This document shows positions 25,305 through 33,944 of a DNA stretch of 64,000 bases, piece after piece (the stretch's first letter is position 1; each line of letters starts with the position of its first letter). The notes under the pieces are model-generated. The model was not told the DNA's origin. It searched no databases and was given only the letters and a program-made list of their open reading frames with translations. A program made the translations under genes and the position numbers. This DNA is from Nonomuraea candida. Lineage in GTDB: Bacteria > Actinomycetota > Actinomycetes > Streptosporangiales > Streptosporangiaceae. The stretch is taken from positions 558,001 through 622,000 of the forward strand of contig NZ_KL647031.1 in NCBI RefSeq assembly GCF_000725485.1, in the 5' to 3' direction.

Positions 25305-26674
25305 CCGTACAGGCCGGTGCCCTTGCTGAGCTCGCGCACCTTGCCCAGCCTCAGCCCGGACTCGCGCCGCCCCGGCGCGTACATCACGAGCCCCTGGTCC
25401 GGCGCCGCCACCACCAGCCCGTACACCGGCCGCCGCCTCTCCAGCGTCCGGTAGCGCTCCCAGCCGGGCAGCGCCGCCACCGAGGCGCCGAAGTCCCGGC
25501 CCTTCCCCTTCACGAGCAGGTTGCCCACCCGCGTCAGCCCGCCCGACGACCGGCCCGCCAGCACCTGCACGGCCTTCTCGCCGGGCACGCCGATGGCCAG
25601 CTCGTCGTTGCCGTCGCCGTTGAAGTCCCCGGCCGCCAGCGACGCCCCGAACCGGTCGTAGTAGCGGGGCTTGCCGTCGAGGGAGTTCTGCGACCACGCC
25701 TCGGTCCGGTCGGTGCGCAGGCCGGCCCGCGAGCCGTACAGGACGTCCACGGTGCCGTCGCCATAGTCCATGGCCCGCTGGTTCGCGCTGAGCCCCTCGC
25801 CGGGCACCCCGATCGCCAGGTCGGAGCGGCCGTCGCCGTTGAAGTCGCCGGTGGCCAGCGCGGCGCCGAAGTTGTCCCACTTCTCGGCGGCGCCCTTGAT
25901 CCCCGGGGTGCTCTGGGTGAGGAACCGGGCCCGCCTCTGGCGTACGTCGATCACGGTGACCGACCCCTGCCCGTCCTTCGTCACGCTGTCGGCGGGCGCG
26001 CCCACGGCCAGCTCGTCCCGCCCGTCGCCGTCGAAGTCGCCGCTCGCCAGCGACGCGCCCCACTGGTCGGTGACGTTCGCGGCCTGCCGTACCCACCGCG
26101 TCTTCTGCGAGATCTGGTACGGCTTGCGGCCTTTCATCCAGTACACCGTCACCAGCCCGCCCGACCGGTGACTCGGCGCCCCGACGGCCAGCTCGTCCCG
26201 GCCGTCCCCGTCGAAGTCCCCCGCCGCCAGCGCGGCCCCGAACCGGTCGCTGGCCGGCTTGCCCAGCGCCAGCTCCTTGCCCGCGACCAGCCCGCGCGGC
26301 GACCCGTTGAAGATCTGCACCACGCCGTTCCCGTCGCCACCGGGCACCCGCGCGCCGGTGAACTCCTCCGACACCCCCACGGCCAGGTCGGCGCACCTGT
26401 CCCCGTCGAAGTCGCCCACGGCCAGCGCCGACCCGAACGAGTCGCCGGGCTCGGCGCCGTCCTGGGTGAGCCTGGTCTTCTCGCCGCTGCCGTACATGAC
26501 GGTGACGGACCCGGCCCTGGAGGCGTCGTACGGGGCCGCCACGGCCAGGTCCGGCCGGCCGTCGGCGTCGAAGTCGAGCGGGTGGCCGCCGCATGCGCGG
26601 GCGGCGGGGGCCGAACCGGAGGCGAGGGGGAGAACCAGGCAGACGGCGAGCAACGCATTCATACCGGAAGTCAT
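25289..26674 (-). CDS. Secreted FG-GAP (integrin-like) beta-propeller protein
   Basis: About 461 residues with a signal peptide (NALLAVCLVLPLASGSAPAA). Seven blade-like units follow, six with calcium-binding loops of the form DFDGDGRDELAVG, DFNGDGRSDLAIG or DFDADGRPDLAVA; the seventh (GASVAALPGWERY) lacks the loop. Seven blades fit a closed propeller. The protein is presumably exported and calcium-stabilised; its ligand is unknown. Start is uncertain between ATG 26674 and ATG 26662, neither with a clear ribosome binding site. It is convergent with the kinase gene (16-bp overlap) and divergent from the P450 gene. Confidence 0.85.
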   Translation of the reverse strand: MTSGMNALLAVCLVLPLASGSAPAARACGGHPLDFDADGRPDLAVAAPYDASRAGSVTVMYGSGEKTRLTQDGAEPGDSFGSALAVGDFDGDRCADLAVGVSEEFTGARVPGGDGNGVVQIFNGSPRGLVAGKELALGKPASDRFGAALAAGDFDGDGRDELAVGAPSHRSGGLVTVYWMKGRKPYQISQKTRWVRQAANVTDQWGASLASGDFDGDGRDELAVGAPADSVTKDGQGSVTVIDVRQRRARFLTQSTPGIKGAAEKWDNFGAALATGDFNGDGRSDLAIGVPGEGLSANQRAMDYGDGTVDVLYGSRAGLRTDRTEAWSQNSLDGKPRYYDRFGASLAAGDFNGDGNDELAIGVPGEKAVQVLAGRSSGGLTRVGNLLVKGKGRDFGASVAALPGWERYRTLERRRPVYGLVVAAPDQGLVMYAPGRRESGLRLGKVRELSKGTGLYGYAFG

Positions 26675-26798
26675 GTCCGGCCCGCCCGAACCCGGCCTGA
26701 ACGGCACGAGAACGGCCCAGGAGGGCAGGATGCACATCGCCTTCCGGCCGGTGGTCCGGCCGTCCGCCGGAGGCGCGGGAACGTGCCAGGATAGACAG

Positions 26799-28028
26799 GT
26801 GGACATCGACCTCGCTGATCTGGATTTCTGGCGGAAACCACTCAAAGAGCGGAATGAGGCGTTCGCCCGGCTCCGGCAACTGGAGCACCCGGTGTTCTTC
26901 CCGGAGAAGAAGGTGCCGCTCCTCCGCTCGGGCAAGGGCTTCTACGCCCTCGTGCGCCACGCCGACGTGGTCGAGGCCAGCCGCAACGCCAAGATCTTCT
27001 CCAGCGAGCCGGCCGTCACCAACCCCGAGCCGCCCGGCTGGGTGAAGCAGGTGTTCGGCGAGTCGATGGTCAACATGGACGACCCGCGCCATGCCCGCCT
27101 GCGCCGGATCGTCACCCGCTCGTTCAGCCCGAAGATGCTCGCCGGGCTGCAGAGCGACATCGAGGCCGCCTGCGCCCGCATCGTCGACGACGTGATCAAG
27201 GACGGCCCGCGCGACTTCGTCACCCAGGTCGCCGCCCGGCTGCCCATCCACGTCATCTGCGACATGCTCGACATCCCGTACGAGCTGCGCGAGAAGGTCC
27301 ACCAGCACGTCGACATCTCCACCGCCTACACCGGCGTGCGCCCGAGCCTGGCCCGCAGCGTGCAGATGGCAGGCCAGAACATGCTGGCCCTGCTGGCCCT
27401 GCAGCGCATGGTCATCAAGCTCGGTCACGAGCGCGTCGCCAATCCCAAGGGCGACCTGGTCTCCCTGCTGGTCAACGCCAACCCCGACGGGGAGAAGCTG
27501 ACCGACAAGGAGCTGGGCTCGTTCTTCTCGCTGCTGCTGGTGGCGGGAAACGAGACCGCGCGCAACACCATGGCCCACGGCATCAAGCTCCTCACCGACA
27601 ACCCGGCCCAGCGCGAGCTGCTGATGAGCGACTTCGACGCGCACATCAACGGCGCGATCGAGGAGATGGTCCGCTACGTCTCGCCCATCATGCAGTTCCG
27701 CCGCACGGTCACCGAGGACTACTCGCTGCGCGGGCTGGAGCTGAAGAAGGGCGACAAGGTCGTGCTCTTCTACGGCTCGGCCAACCGCGACGAGTCGGTC
27801 TTCCCCGACGCCGACGCCTTCGACATCACCCGCGACACCAAGCCCCACGTCGGCTTCGGCGGCCCGGGGCCGCACTTCTGCCTGGGGGCCAACCTGGCCA
27901 GGCAGGAGATGCGCACGATGTTCCGCGAGCTGCTGACCCGCCTGCCCGACGTCCGCTCGGTCGGCGAGCCCGAGCTGCTGCTGTCGAACTTCGACAACAG
28001 CGTCCGCAGCCAGCCCTTCACCTTCTGA
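26799..28028 (+). CDS. Cytochrome P450 (CYP125/CYP124-like group)
   Basis: A 409-residue soluble P450. The heme loop FGGPGPHFCLGANLARQE carries the thiolate Cys361. The I-helix oxygen-activation motif is AGNETARN, the ExxR is in EEMVRY, and NRDESVFPDADAFDITRD precedes the heme loop. The set resembles steroid/branched-lipid hydroxylases of the CYP125/124/142 type; the substrate is inferred only by that resemblance. GTG 26799 has AGGA 7 nt upstream; in-frame sequence before it reads through the divergent FG-GAP gene. No ferredoxin or reductase gene is adjacent. Confidence 0.92.
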   Translation: MDIDLADLDFWRKPLKERNEAFARLRQLEHPVFFPEKKVPLLRSGKGFYALVRHADVVEASRNAKIFSSEPAVTNPEPPGWVKQVFGESMVNMDDPRHARLRRIVTRSFSPKMLAGLQSDIEAACARIVDDVIKDGPRDFVTQVAARLPIHVICDMLDIPYELREKVHQHVDISTAYTGVRPSLARSVQMAGQNMLALLALQRMVIKLGHERVANPKGDLVSLLVNANPDGEKLTDKELGSFFSLLLVAGNETARNTMAHGIKLLTDNPAQRELLMSDFDAHINGAIEEMVRYVSPIMQFRRTVTEDYSLRGLELKKGDKVVLFYGSANRDESVFPDADAFDITRDTKPHVGFGGPGPHFCLGANLARQEMRTMFRELLTRLPDVRSVGEPELLLSNFDNSVRSQPFTF

Positions 28029-28094
28029 CGCGCGTCCGGCCCCTGTCCGGGGGGCCGGGGCCGCTGTCCGGAGGCCGGAGCCGCGCCGCCGCGG

Positions 28095-29693
28095 TCAGCC
28101 GCCGGAGCCGGATCCCCGGCCGGTGCCGGGGCCCGTGCCCGGGACGGTGCCGGGGCCGGGGACGGTGCCCGGACCGGCCCCCGTGCCGGGGGTGGTGCCC
28201 GTGCCGGGGTCCGGGGCGGCGGCCGTGCCATCGCCCGTGCGATCCGCCGGGGTGGCGGCCGGGGCCGGGCCGGTGTCGCCGGCGTCGTCGTCATCGACGG
28301 CCAGCACGTTCGTCGTGATCGTGAAGAACGTGATCAGCGCCGCCACCACCATCATCCCGGCACTGATCAGCATGGCCGTCCGGAACCCGGCGTCGAACAC
28401 CGCCGGCTGCTCGAACGCCCCGCCCACCAGCCCCACCAGCGGCGGCACGGCGGCCACGGACAGCAGGCCGCCGGTGCGGGCCACGGCGTTGTTGACGCCG
28501 CTGGCGGTGCCCGCGTACCGCTCGTCGGCCGAGGCCAGCACGGTCGCCGTCAGCGGCGCGACCGTCGCCGACAGCCCCAGCCCGAACAGGCACATCGTGG
28601 GCAGCACGTGCAGCGCGTACGACGCGCCGGGCCCGATCGTGCTCATGGCCACGAAGGCGGCGCCCGCCATCAGGATCCCGATCGTCATGAGCAGCCGGGG
28701 CCCGACGCGCTTGGCCACCTCGCCGGCCCTGGCCGACAGCAGCATCATGAGGATCGTCGCCGGCAGCAGCGCCGTGCCGGCGACCACGGGGGAGAACCCG
28801 GACACCACCTGGAGCTGCACCACGAACAGGAAGAACACCACGCCCATGGCCCCGTACATGATCAGCGTCACCACGTTCACCGCCGTGAACACCCGGTCGC
28901 GGAACATGCTCACCGGCACCAGCGCCTCCGGCGACCTGCGGATCTGCGTCACCACGAACGCCGTCGCCAGCGCCAGCCCCGCCACCAGCGGCACCGGGGC
29001 GCCCTTCTCGATCAGCCCGTAGGTGATCCCGGCCAGGGCCAGCGCCGCCAGCACCGAGCCGAGCACGTCGAACCGCCCGGCCGCCTGCTCGTCCCTGCTC
29101 TCGGGGACGTGCCGCAGCGTGATGAACACGACCAGCGCCGCGAACGGCAGGTTGATCAGGAACGCCCACCGCCACCCGGCCGTCTGCACCAGCCAGCCGC
29201 CGAGCAGCGGGCCGATCGCGCTGGCCACGCCGCCGAGCCCGGACCACACGCCGACGGCCCTGGGCCGGTCGTGCCGGACGAAGGACGCCTGGATGATCGC
29301 CAGCGAGCCCGGCGTGAGCAGCGCCCCGCCGATGCCCTGCAGCGCGCGGGCGGCGATGAGGGTCTCGATGTTCGGCGCCAGCCCGCACAGCGCGGAGGCC
29401 ACGGCGAACCAGACGGTGCCGATGAGGAAGATCCGGCGGCGGCCGTAGCGGTCGCCGAGCGAGCCGCCCAGCAGGATCAGCCCGGCCAGGGTGAGGGTGT
29501 ACGCGTTGATCGTCCACTGCAGGCCGGCCACGTCGGTGTCGAGGTCGCGGCCCAGGAACGGCAGCGCCACGTTCACCACGGTGCTGTCGAGCATCGCCAG
29601 GCCGGAACCGAGGACGGTCGCGCCGAGGATCCAGCGGCCTCGCGCCGACCTGAGCTCGACGTGGCCGTTGAGTGCCCCCGCGCGGTTGGTCAT
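28095..29693 (-). CDS. MFS drug efflux transporter, DHA2 (14-TM) family
   Basis: A 532-residue proton-driven exporter. Motif A is GGSLGDRYGRRRIFLIG and motif C-like sequence GALLTPGSLAIIQ follows; hydrophobic segments are consistent with 14 helices, as in EmrB/QacA-like pumps. The C-terminus carries a Pro/Gly/Thr low-complexity tail (PGTGAGPGTVPGPGTV) of about 55 residues. It lies 157 bp downstream of a TetR gene in the same direction, so it is probably controlled by that repressor. It is convergent with the P450 gene. Confidence 0.92.
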   Translation of the reverse strand: MTNRAGALNGHVELRSARGRWILGATVLGSGLAMLDSTVVNVALPFLGRDLDTDVAGLQWTINAYTLTLAGLILLGGSLGDRYGRRRIFLIGTVWFAVASALCGLAPNIETLIAARALQGIGGALLTPGSLAIIQASFVRHDRPRAVGVWSGLGGVASAIGPLLGGWLVQTAGWRWAFLINLPFAALVVFITLRHVPESRDEQAAGRFDVLGSVLAALALAGITYGLIEKGAPVPLVAGLALATAFVVTQIRRSPEALVPVSMFRDRVFTAVNVVTLIMYGAMGVVFFLFVVQLQVVSGFSPVVAGTALLPATILMMLLSARAGEVAKRVGPRLLMTIGILMAGAAFVAMSTIGPGASYALHVLPTMCLFGLGLSATVAPLTATVLASADERYAGTASGVNNAVARTGGLLSVAAVPPLVGLVGGAFEQPAVFDAGFRTAMLISAGMMVVAALITFFTITTNVLAVDDDDAGDTGPAPAATPADRTGDGTAAAPDPGTGTTPGTGAGPGTVPGPGTVPGTGPGTGRGSGSGG

Positions 29694-29850
29694 GCGTCCA
29701 TGGTCCCACCGGCCCGCGCCCCTCTCGCGGGGCCCTCGGCCCTCACCCCGCCGCCCCAGCTCAACCGGCCTCGCCCGGGGCCTGCCCTCCCCCCGCCGGC
29801 GCAGGCCGGCCGGCGTCGGCCAAGACCTGCTCTCGCCCCGCCGGCCCGGC

Positions 29851-30450
29851 TCAGCCGGTGTTGCCCAGGGCGCGCAGCACGAACTCCGACACCAGCTCGC
29901 CCGCCGTCTCCACCGTCACGTCGCCGCTGATCAGCGGCACCCGCTCGGCGCCCACGACGGCGAGGATCATCCGCGCCGCCGCCGCGACGTCGAGCGCGCG
30001 GAAGTCGCCCGCCTCGATGCCGCTCTCCAGGATCTCGACCAGGATGCGCTGCATGGGCTCGACGTGCTCGGCCAGCCGCTGGTAGGCGTCGGGGCCGAGC
30101 GCCGCGCCGAGGTCGGCCGCGCCCGGGTGCGGGTGGGCGAGCAGCCCGGCGAGCTGCAGGCGTACGAACGCCCTGATCCGGTCGGCCGGCGAGGCGTCCT
30201 CGGGCAGGTCGCGCTCGTAGCTGTCGATGAAGTAGCTGGTCACCCGCTCGGCGAAGGCCAGCAGCAGGGTGGCCTTGTCGGGAAAGTAGTTGTACAGGAC
30301 GGTACGGGTGATGCCGGCCTCGCCGGCCACGTCCGTCATGGAGATGGCGTCGATGCCCTGCACCCTCGACAGGCGCGAGACGGCCTGCAGGATCCGGTCA
30401 CGCGTCTGAGCACGGTGCTCGCCGATCGTGGCGGCCGAGATACGGGGCAT
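29851..30450 (-). CDS. TetR family transcriptional regulator
   Basis: A 199-residue repressor. The helix-turn-helix is in the first 60 residues (ISMTDVAGEAGITRTVLYNYFPDKATLL), followed by a helical ligand-binding domain. ATG 30450 is chosen because the homeodomain-like part begins soon after and TACCAT lies 6 nt upstream, suggesting a leaderless transcript. It precedes the DHA2 pump gene and most likely represses it in the absence of a ligand. Confidence 0.9.
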   Translation of the reverse strand: MPRISAATIGEHRAQTRDRILQAVSRLSRVQGIDAISMTDVAGEAGITRTVLYNYFPDKATLLLAFAERVTSYFIDSYERDLPEDASPADRIRAFVRLQLAGLLAHPHPGAADLGAALGPDAYQRLAEHVEPMQRILVEILESGIEAGDFRALDVAAAARMILAVVGAERVPLISGDVTVETAGELVSEFVLRALGNTG

Positions 30451-30456
30451 AGGCCC

Positions 30457-30462
30457 ATGGTA
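30457..30462 (-). promoter_or_regulatory. -10 element (TACCAT) of the tetR transcript
   Basis: On the minus strand TACCAT is followed by GGGCCT and then the ATG, a 6-nt gap without a ribosome binding site, the leaderless layout seen repeatedly in this window. Confidence 0.45.
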
Positions 30463-30633
30463 GGCGCGACGGCTCCGGCGTTCCGCAGAACGCGTCGCTG
30501 ACATGTGATCAGGCCGGAGGCGTCGAGCCACAGAGAACCCTTGGCCGCGACCTTCGCCGGCGCCGGCTGCCCGCGCTGAGCCCGCGCGCGTCCCCGCACC
30601 GGTCCGGAACGTCCGCACACCACGGACATAAAT

Positions 30634-30681
30634 GGTCAAATCATTCATCTGTTTGACCGAATGTTTCGCTCATGCTTGGCT
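30634..30681 (+). promoter_or_regulatory. Inverted repeat GGTCAAA-N11-TTTGACC over the fic promoter
   Basis: A perfect 7-bp inverted repeat (30634-30640 and 30652-30658) overlaps TTGACC (30653-30658), a good -35. A weak -10, TTGGCT, lies 17 bp further, 6 nt before ATG 30688. A nested CATTC...GAATG repeat surrounds it. The arrangement suggests a repressor site covering the fic promoter. Confidence 0.5.
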
Positions 30682-30687
30682 GGCCGC

Positions 30688-31824
30688 ATGCTCTATGGCA
30701 CGCCCGCGCTCGAACCCGCCGACAAGACCGTGCTGGCGGAGATCGAGGACATGCGGCAGGACCTCAAATACCGGCTGGCGGAGACCCACCGCTGGGACGG
30801 CCAGCTCCGCAGGCAGCTGCAGGCGCGGGCGATCCAGGGCTCGAACTCCATCGAGGGGTACCGCGCCGGCGTCGAGGACATCCAGTCGATCATGGAGGGG
30901 GAGGAGCCTCTCCACACCTCGGCCGCCGTGGCGAAGGAGATCGCGGGTTACCAGCAGGCGATGACCTACATCAGGACGTTGTCCAGGGCCCCGGTGTTCC
31001 GCTACGACGTCGGCCTGCTCAACGCCCTGAACTTCATGATGATCGGCCATCACCGGGCCAAGACGCCCGGCGTGCCGCGCCCGGCCGCCATCTACGTGCG
31101 CGACTCCACCTCCGGCGCGGTCGTCTACGAGGGGCCGGACGCGGAGCTCGTGCCGGCGCTCATGGACGAGCTGGTCGCGTGGCTCAACGAGGGCGACCGG
31201 GAGGCCCCGAGCTACGTCCGGGCCGCGATGGCCCACTTCAACCTGGTGAAGATCCATCCCTGGCGCGACGGCAACGGCCGCATGTCCCGGGCCCTGCAGA
31301 GCCTGGTCCTCGGCCGCGACCAGATCCTGACGCCCGAGTTCTGCTCCATCGAGGAGTGGCTCGGCGAGCAGCGGGTCACGATCGAGTACTACGACGTGCT
31401 CGGCGCGGTCGGCCGCCGCCGTTTCAGCCCGCACGGCGACACCCTCGACTGGGTGCGCTTCTGCCTGAGGGCCCACCACATGCAGGCCCAGCGGGTGGCG
31501 GCGCGGCTGAGGGAGGCCGGCGAGATCTGGACGCACCTGGAGGAGCGGGTGGACGCCGAAGGGCTCAACACCCGCTGCGTGACCGCGCTCTACGAGGCGT
31601 TCGCCAACAGGCGGCTGCTGCGCGGCCGCTACCAGGCGGACGAGGAGCTGAGCCAGGGGCAGGCCGCGCGCGACCTGCGCGACCTGGCGGCCAGAGGCTG
31701 GCTGCGGCCCTACGGCGAGACGAAGGGCCGCTACTACGAGGCCGGCCCCCGCCTGGCGGAGCTCAAGGCCGAGTACGCGGAGCGGGTCACCCCGCTGCGC
31801 GACCCCTACCGGGAGACCTGGTGA
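30688..31824 (+). CDS. Fic family protein, class II (autoinhibited AMPylase-type)
   Basis: A 378-residue Fic protein expected to transfer AMP (or another nucleotide moiety) to a protein hydroxyl. The active loop is HPWRDGNGRMSR with catalytic His190 in KIHPWRDGNGR. An N-terminal inhibitory helix motif SNSIEG ([S/T]xxxE[G/N]) marks class II self-inhibition. The C-terminal part (SQGQAARDLRDLAARGWLRP) looks like a winged helix, common in the Fic-DOC group with regulatory roles. ATG 30688 fits the promoter spacing better than ATG 30661. No antitoxin-like gene is adjacent, so a classical toxin-antitoxin pair is unlikely. The target is unknown. Confidence 0.9.
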   Translation: MLYGTPALEPADKTVLAEIEDMRQDLKYRLAETHRWDGQLRRQLQARAIQGSNSIEGYRAGVEDIQSIMEGEEPLHTSAAVAKEIAGYQQAMTYIRTLSRAPVFRYDVGLLNALNFMMIGHHRAKTPGVPRPAAIYVRDSTSGAVVYEGPDAELVPALMDELVAWLNEGDREAPSYVRAAMAHFNLVKIHPWRDGNGRMSRALQSLVLGRDQILTPEFCSIEEWLGEQRVTIEYYDVLGAVGRRRFSPHGDTLDWVRFCLRAHHMQAQRVAARLREAGEIWTHLEERVDAEGLNTRCVTALYEAFANRRLLRGRYQADEELSQGQAARDLRDLAARGWLRPYGETKGRYYEAGPRLAELKAEYAERVTPLRDPYRETW

Positions 31825-31848
31825 CCCGCCGGCCTCGCGGGTCGCGGG

Positions 31849-32499
31849 TCAGGCGGCGGCCTTGACGACGTGGCGGAGCTCGGCCAGCACCTCCGCGTTG
31901 AGCTGGTAGGCCAGCCGCACCTCGCCGATCATGCGCTCGCGCTCGCGCTCGTCGAGCTCCAGTCCCAGCACGTCGAGCCGGGAGCGGTACTCGTTCTTGA
32001 AGCGCGGCAGGCTGCCCAGCTCGTCGAAGATGTAGAAGTCGACGCCCCCGCCCTTGCCGTAGCCGTAGATCTTCTGCAGCTCCATCCGGATGAACTGCCC
32101 GCCGGACAGGTCGCCCAGGTAGCGGGTGTAGTGGTGGGCCACGTAGCCGCCCGGCCAGTCGGCGACCTGCTGGATGCGGGCCACGAGGGTGCGGGTGGAC
32201 TTCGACGGCGTGATCCGGTCTCGCCAGCCTGCCCCGTAGATGGTGGCCAGGTCGCGTTCCAGCGCCCGCTCCCGGTACAGCTCCGGGAAGACGAACCGGC
32301 CGGCGACCGGATGGCCGGCCAGCTCCCTGGAGACCCCGTCGAGGGCGACGTAGGCGAAGTAGTGCTGGGCGACCATCTCGCCGTAGTCGTGCTCGCTCAA
32401 CCGGCCGCCCATCAACGCTGAGAGGTAGCCCTCGGACTCCGCCGACTCGTGGTCGGCCCAGGTGGAGTTTCTCAGGGTCTCGGAGAACGGCGTGGTCAC
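31849..32499 (-). CDS. Heme oxygenase (biliverdin-producing)
   Basis: A 216-residue HO-1-like enzyme that opens heme to biliverdin, CO and iron. The proximal ligand is His17 in TWADHESAE and the distal-helix signature YLGDLSGGQ is at residues 127-135. GTG 32499 is preferred over ATG 32529 because AGAGGTGG lies just upstream, and the conserved fold begins at SETLRNSTW. Neighbours give no heme-uptake context; it stands alone, convergent with fic. An iron role is expected, but I see no clear DtxR box. Confidence 0.92.
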   Translation of the reverse strand: MTTPFSETLRNSTWADHESAESEGYLSALMGGRLSEHDYGEMVAQHYFAYVALDGVSRELAGHPVAGRFVFPELYRERALERDLATIYGAGWRDRITPSKSTRTLVARIQQVADWPGGYVAHHYTRYLGDLSGGQFIRMELQKIYGYGKGGGVDFYIFDELGSLPRFKNEYRSRLDVLGLELDERERERMIGEVRLAYQLNAEVLAELRHVVKAAA

Positions 32500-32675
32500 G
32501 GCCCACCTCTGCTCGTGCTGGCGTTTCATGACGAAGTGTCACAAACGTCGGCCTGGAACGTCAAGCTGATGACGACACCTTGTCACCAAAGCCTGCCTCT
32601 CCCTCCTCGTACCCAGGAATGGCCCGGTCAAGAGCGGGAGGGCGGGAGGCCGGCGGTGTGGCGAAGGCAATGGGA

Positions 32676-32698
32676 GCCCCTGATTTTCGCAAAGGGGC
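32676..32698. promoter_or_regulatory. Hairpin in the gap before the RsbR gene
   Basis: GCCCCT and AGGGGC form a perfect 6-bp stem with an 11-nt loop, 42 bp before the rsbR start. TAGCAT at 32701-32706 directly follows and could be a -10. The hairpin may be an operator rather than a terminator. Confidence 0.35.
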
Positions 32699-32739
32699 AT
32701 TAGCATACGAGCAACGTCAGCCGCCCTCTGGAGTGATCT

Positions 32740-33579
32740 TTGTCTGTTCATGCCGACGTAGCCAGGCGACGCGTCGAAGAGCTTCTCCGCGCACACGAGG
32801 AGCAGGCCGTCCGCCGCTGGGCCGAGATAGCCAAAGCCTCCCCCGAGGAGCTGGGCGAGATCTACCAGGCTCTGCTGTCCGTCCTCGACGAGGGCAGGGA
32901 CGACTTCGCGGACGTCCGCGGCCTGCTGGCCGACCTGTCGCGCTCGCGGGCCCGCGCCGGCTACGCCCCGGCCGACACCGCCAGGGCCGTCTTCGGCCTG
33001 AAGGAGGCGCTCTACGAGGTCGTCGAGGCCGACACCGACGGGGTCGAGGCGGCGCGCGGGTTCATCTGGTTCTCGCGGCTGATCGACGACCTGGGGCTGT
33101 TCACGTTCGAGACGTACGCCGACGCCCGCGAGAAGATCATCCTCGACCAGGCCGAGCAACTGCTGGAGCTGTCCACCCCGGTGGTCAAACTCTGGGAGAA
33201 CATCGTGGCCGTGCCGCTGGTCGGCACGCTCGACTCCGCCAGGACCCAGGTCGTGATGGAGAAGCTGCTCCAGACGCTGGTCGACACCGGCGCCGAGCAC
33301 GCGGTCATCGACATCACCGGCGTGCCCGCCGTCGACACCCAGGTCGCGCAGCACCTGCTGAAGACCGTCGTCGCGGCCCGGCTCATGGGCGCCGAATGCA
33401 TCATCTCCGGCATCCGCCCGCAGATCGCCCACACCATCGTCACCCTCGGCATCGAGTTCGGCGACATCGTCACCAAGGCGTCGCTGGCCGACGCGCTCGC
33501 CCACGCCTTCAGGCGCTCCGGTTTCCAGGTCAGCGGCGGGGGCGGCGCGCACGTCGCGATCCGAGCGGAGCGCGTGTAG
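32740..33579 (+). CDS. rsbR: RsbR-like stressosome protein (N-terminal sensor + STAS)
   Basis: A 279-residue co-antagonist. The N-terminal part (1-150) is a helical, non-heme globin-like sensor as in RsbRA relatives. The C-terminal STAS domain has both conserved phospho-threonine positions: Thr163 in PLVGTLDSART and Thr200 in PAVDTQVAQH. The start is TTG 32740, with GGAGTGA 4-6 nt upstream and no better start nearby. It is the first gene of a six-gene run and would form the stressosome shell with RsbS. Confidence 0.88.
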   Translation: MSVHADVARRRVEELLRAHEEQAVRRWAEIAKASPEELGEIYQALLSVLDEGRDDFADVRGLLADLSRSRARAGYAPADTARAVFGLKEALYEVVEADTDGVEAARGFIWFSRLIDDLGLFTFETYADAREKIILDQAEQLLELSTPVVKLWENIVAVPLVGTLDSARTQVVMEKLLQTLVDTGAEHAVIDITGVPAVDTQVAQHLLKTVVAARLMGAECIISGIRPQIAHTIVTLGIEFGDIVTKASLADALAHAFRRSGFQVSGGGGAHVAIRAERV

Positions 33580-33944
33580 TGCAGCGGGTCCCCGTACTCA
33601 AGCTCGGCGACGTCCTCATCGTCTCCATCCAGGTGGACCTGGAGGACCAGAGCGTGCTGGCCCTCCAGGAGGACCTGGCCGAGGCGGTCGTCGCGCACGG
33701 CGCCAAGGGCGTGATCATCGACATCACGGCCGTGGAGATCGTCGACTCGTTCATCGGCCGGATGCTGGCCACGATCGCCTCCATGTGCGGCATGCTCGAC
33801 GCGCAGACCGTGGTCGTCGGCATGCGGCCGGCCGTGGCGATCACGCTCGTGGAGCTCGGGCTCTCCCTGAACGGCGTCCGCACGGCGCTCAACCTGGAGA
33901 AGGGGGTTGCGCTACTCGACCACCTCAGGAGCGCGGCGTCGTGA
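33579..33944 (+). CDS. rsbS: RsbS-like STAS anti-sigma-regulator antagonist
   Basis: A 121-residue single STAS domain. The phospho-acceptor Ser57 lies in EIVDSFIGRML, the position equivalent to Ser59 of Bacillus RsbS. GTG 33579 shares one base with the rsbR stop (TAGTG), and its end overlaps rsbT (GTGA), indicating fixed stoichiometry. It should hold the RsbT kinase in the stressosome until phosphorylated. Confidence 0.93.
   Translation: MQRVPVLKLGDVLIVSIQVDLEDQSVLALQEDLAEAVVAHGAKGVIIDITAVEIVDSFIGRMLATIASMCGMLDAQTVVVGMRPAVAITLVELGLSLNGVRTALNLEKGVALLDHLRSAAS

Noticed and set aside
28095..28260. Pro/Gly/Thr tail of the DHA2 pump as a separate gene
   Set aside because: It is in frame with the pump and there is no stop between; the tail is a low-complexity extension.
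30688..32499. fic and the adjacent heme oxygenase as a toxin-antitoxin pair
   Set aside because: The heme oxygenase has its full signature and is convergent, and the Fic protein carries its own inhibitory motif.
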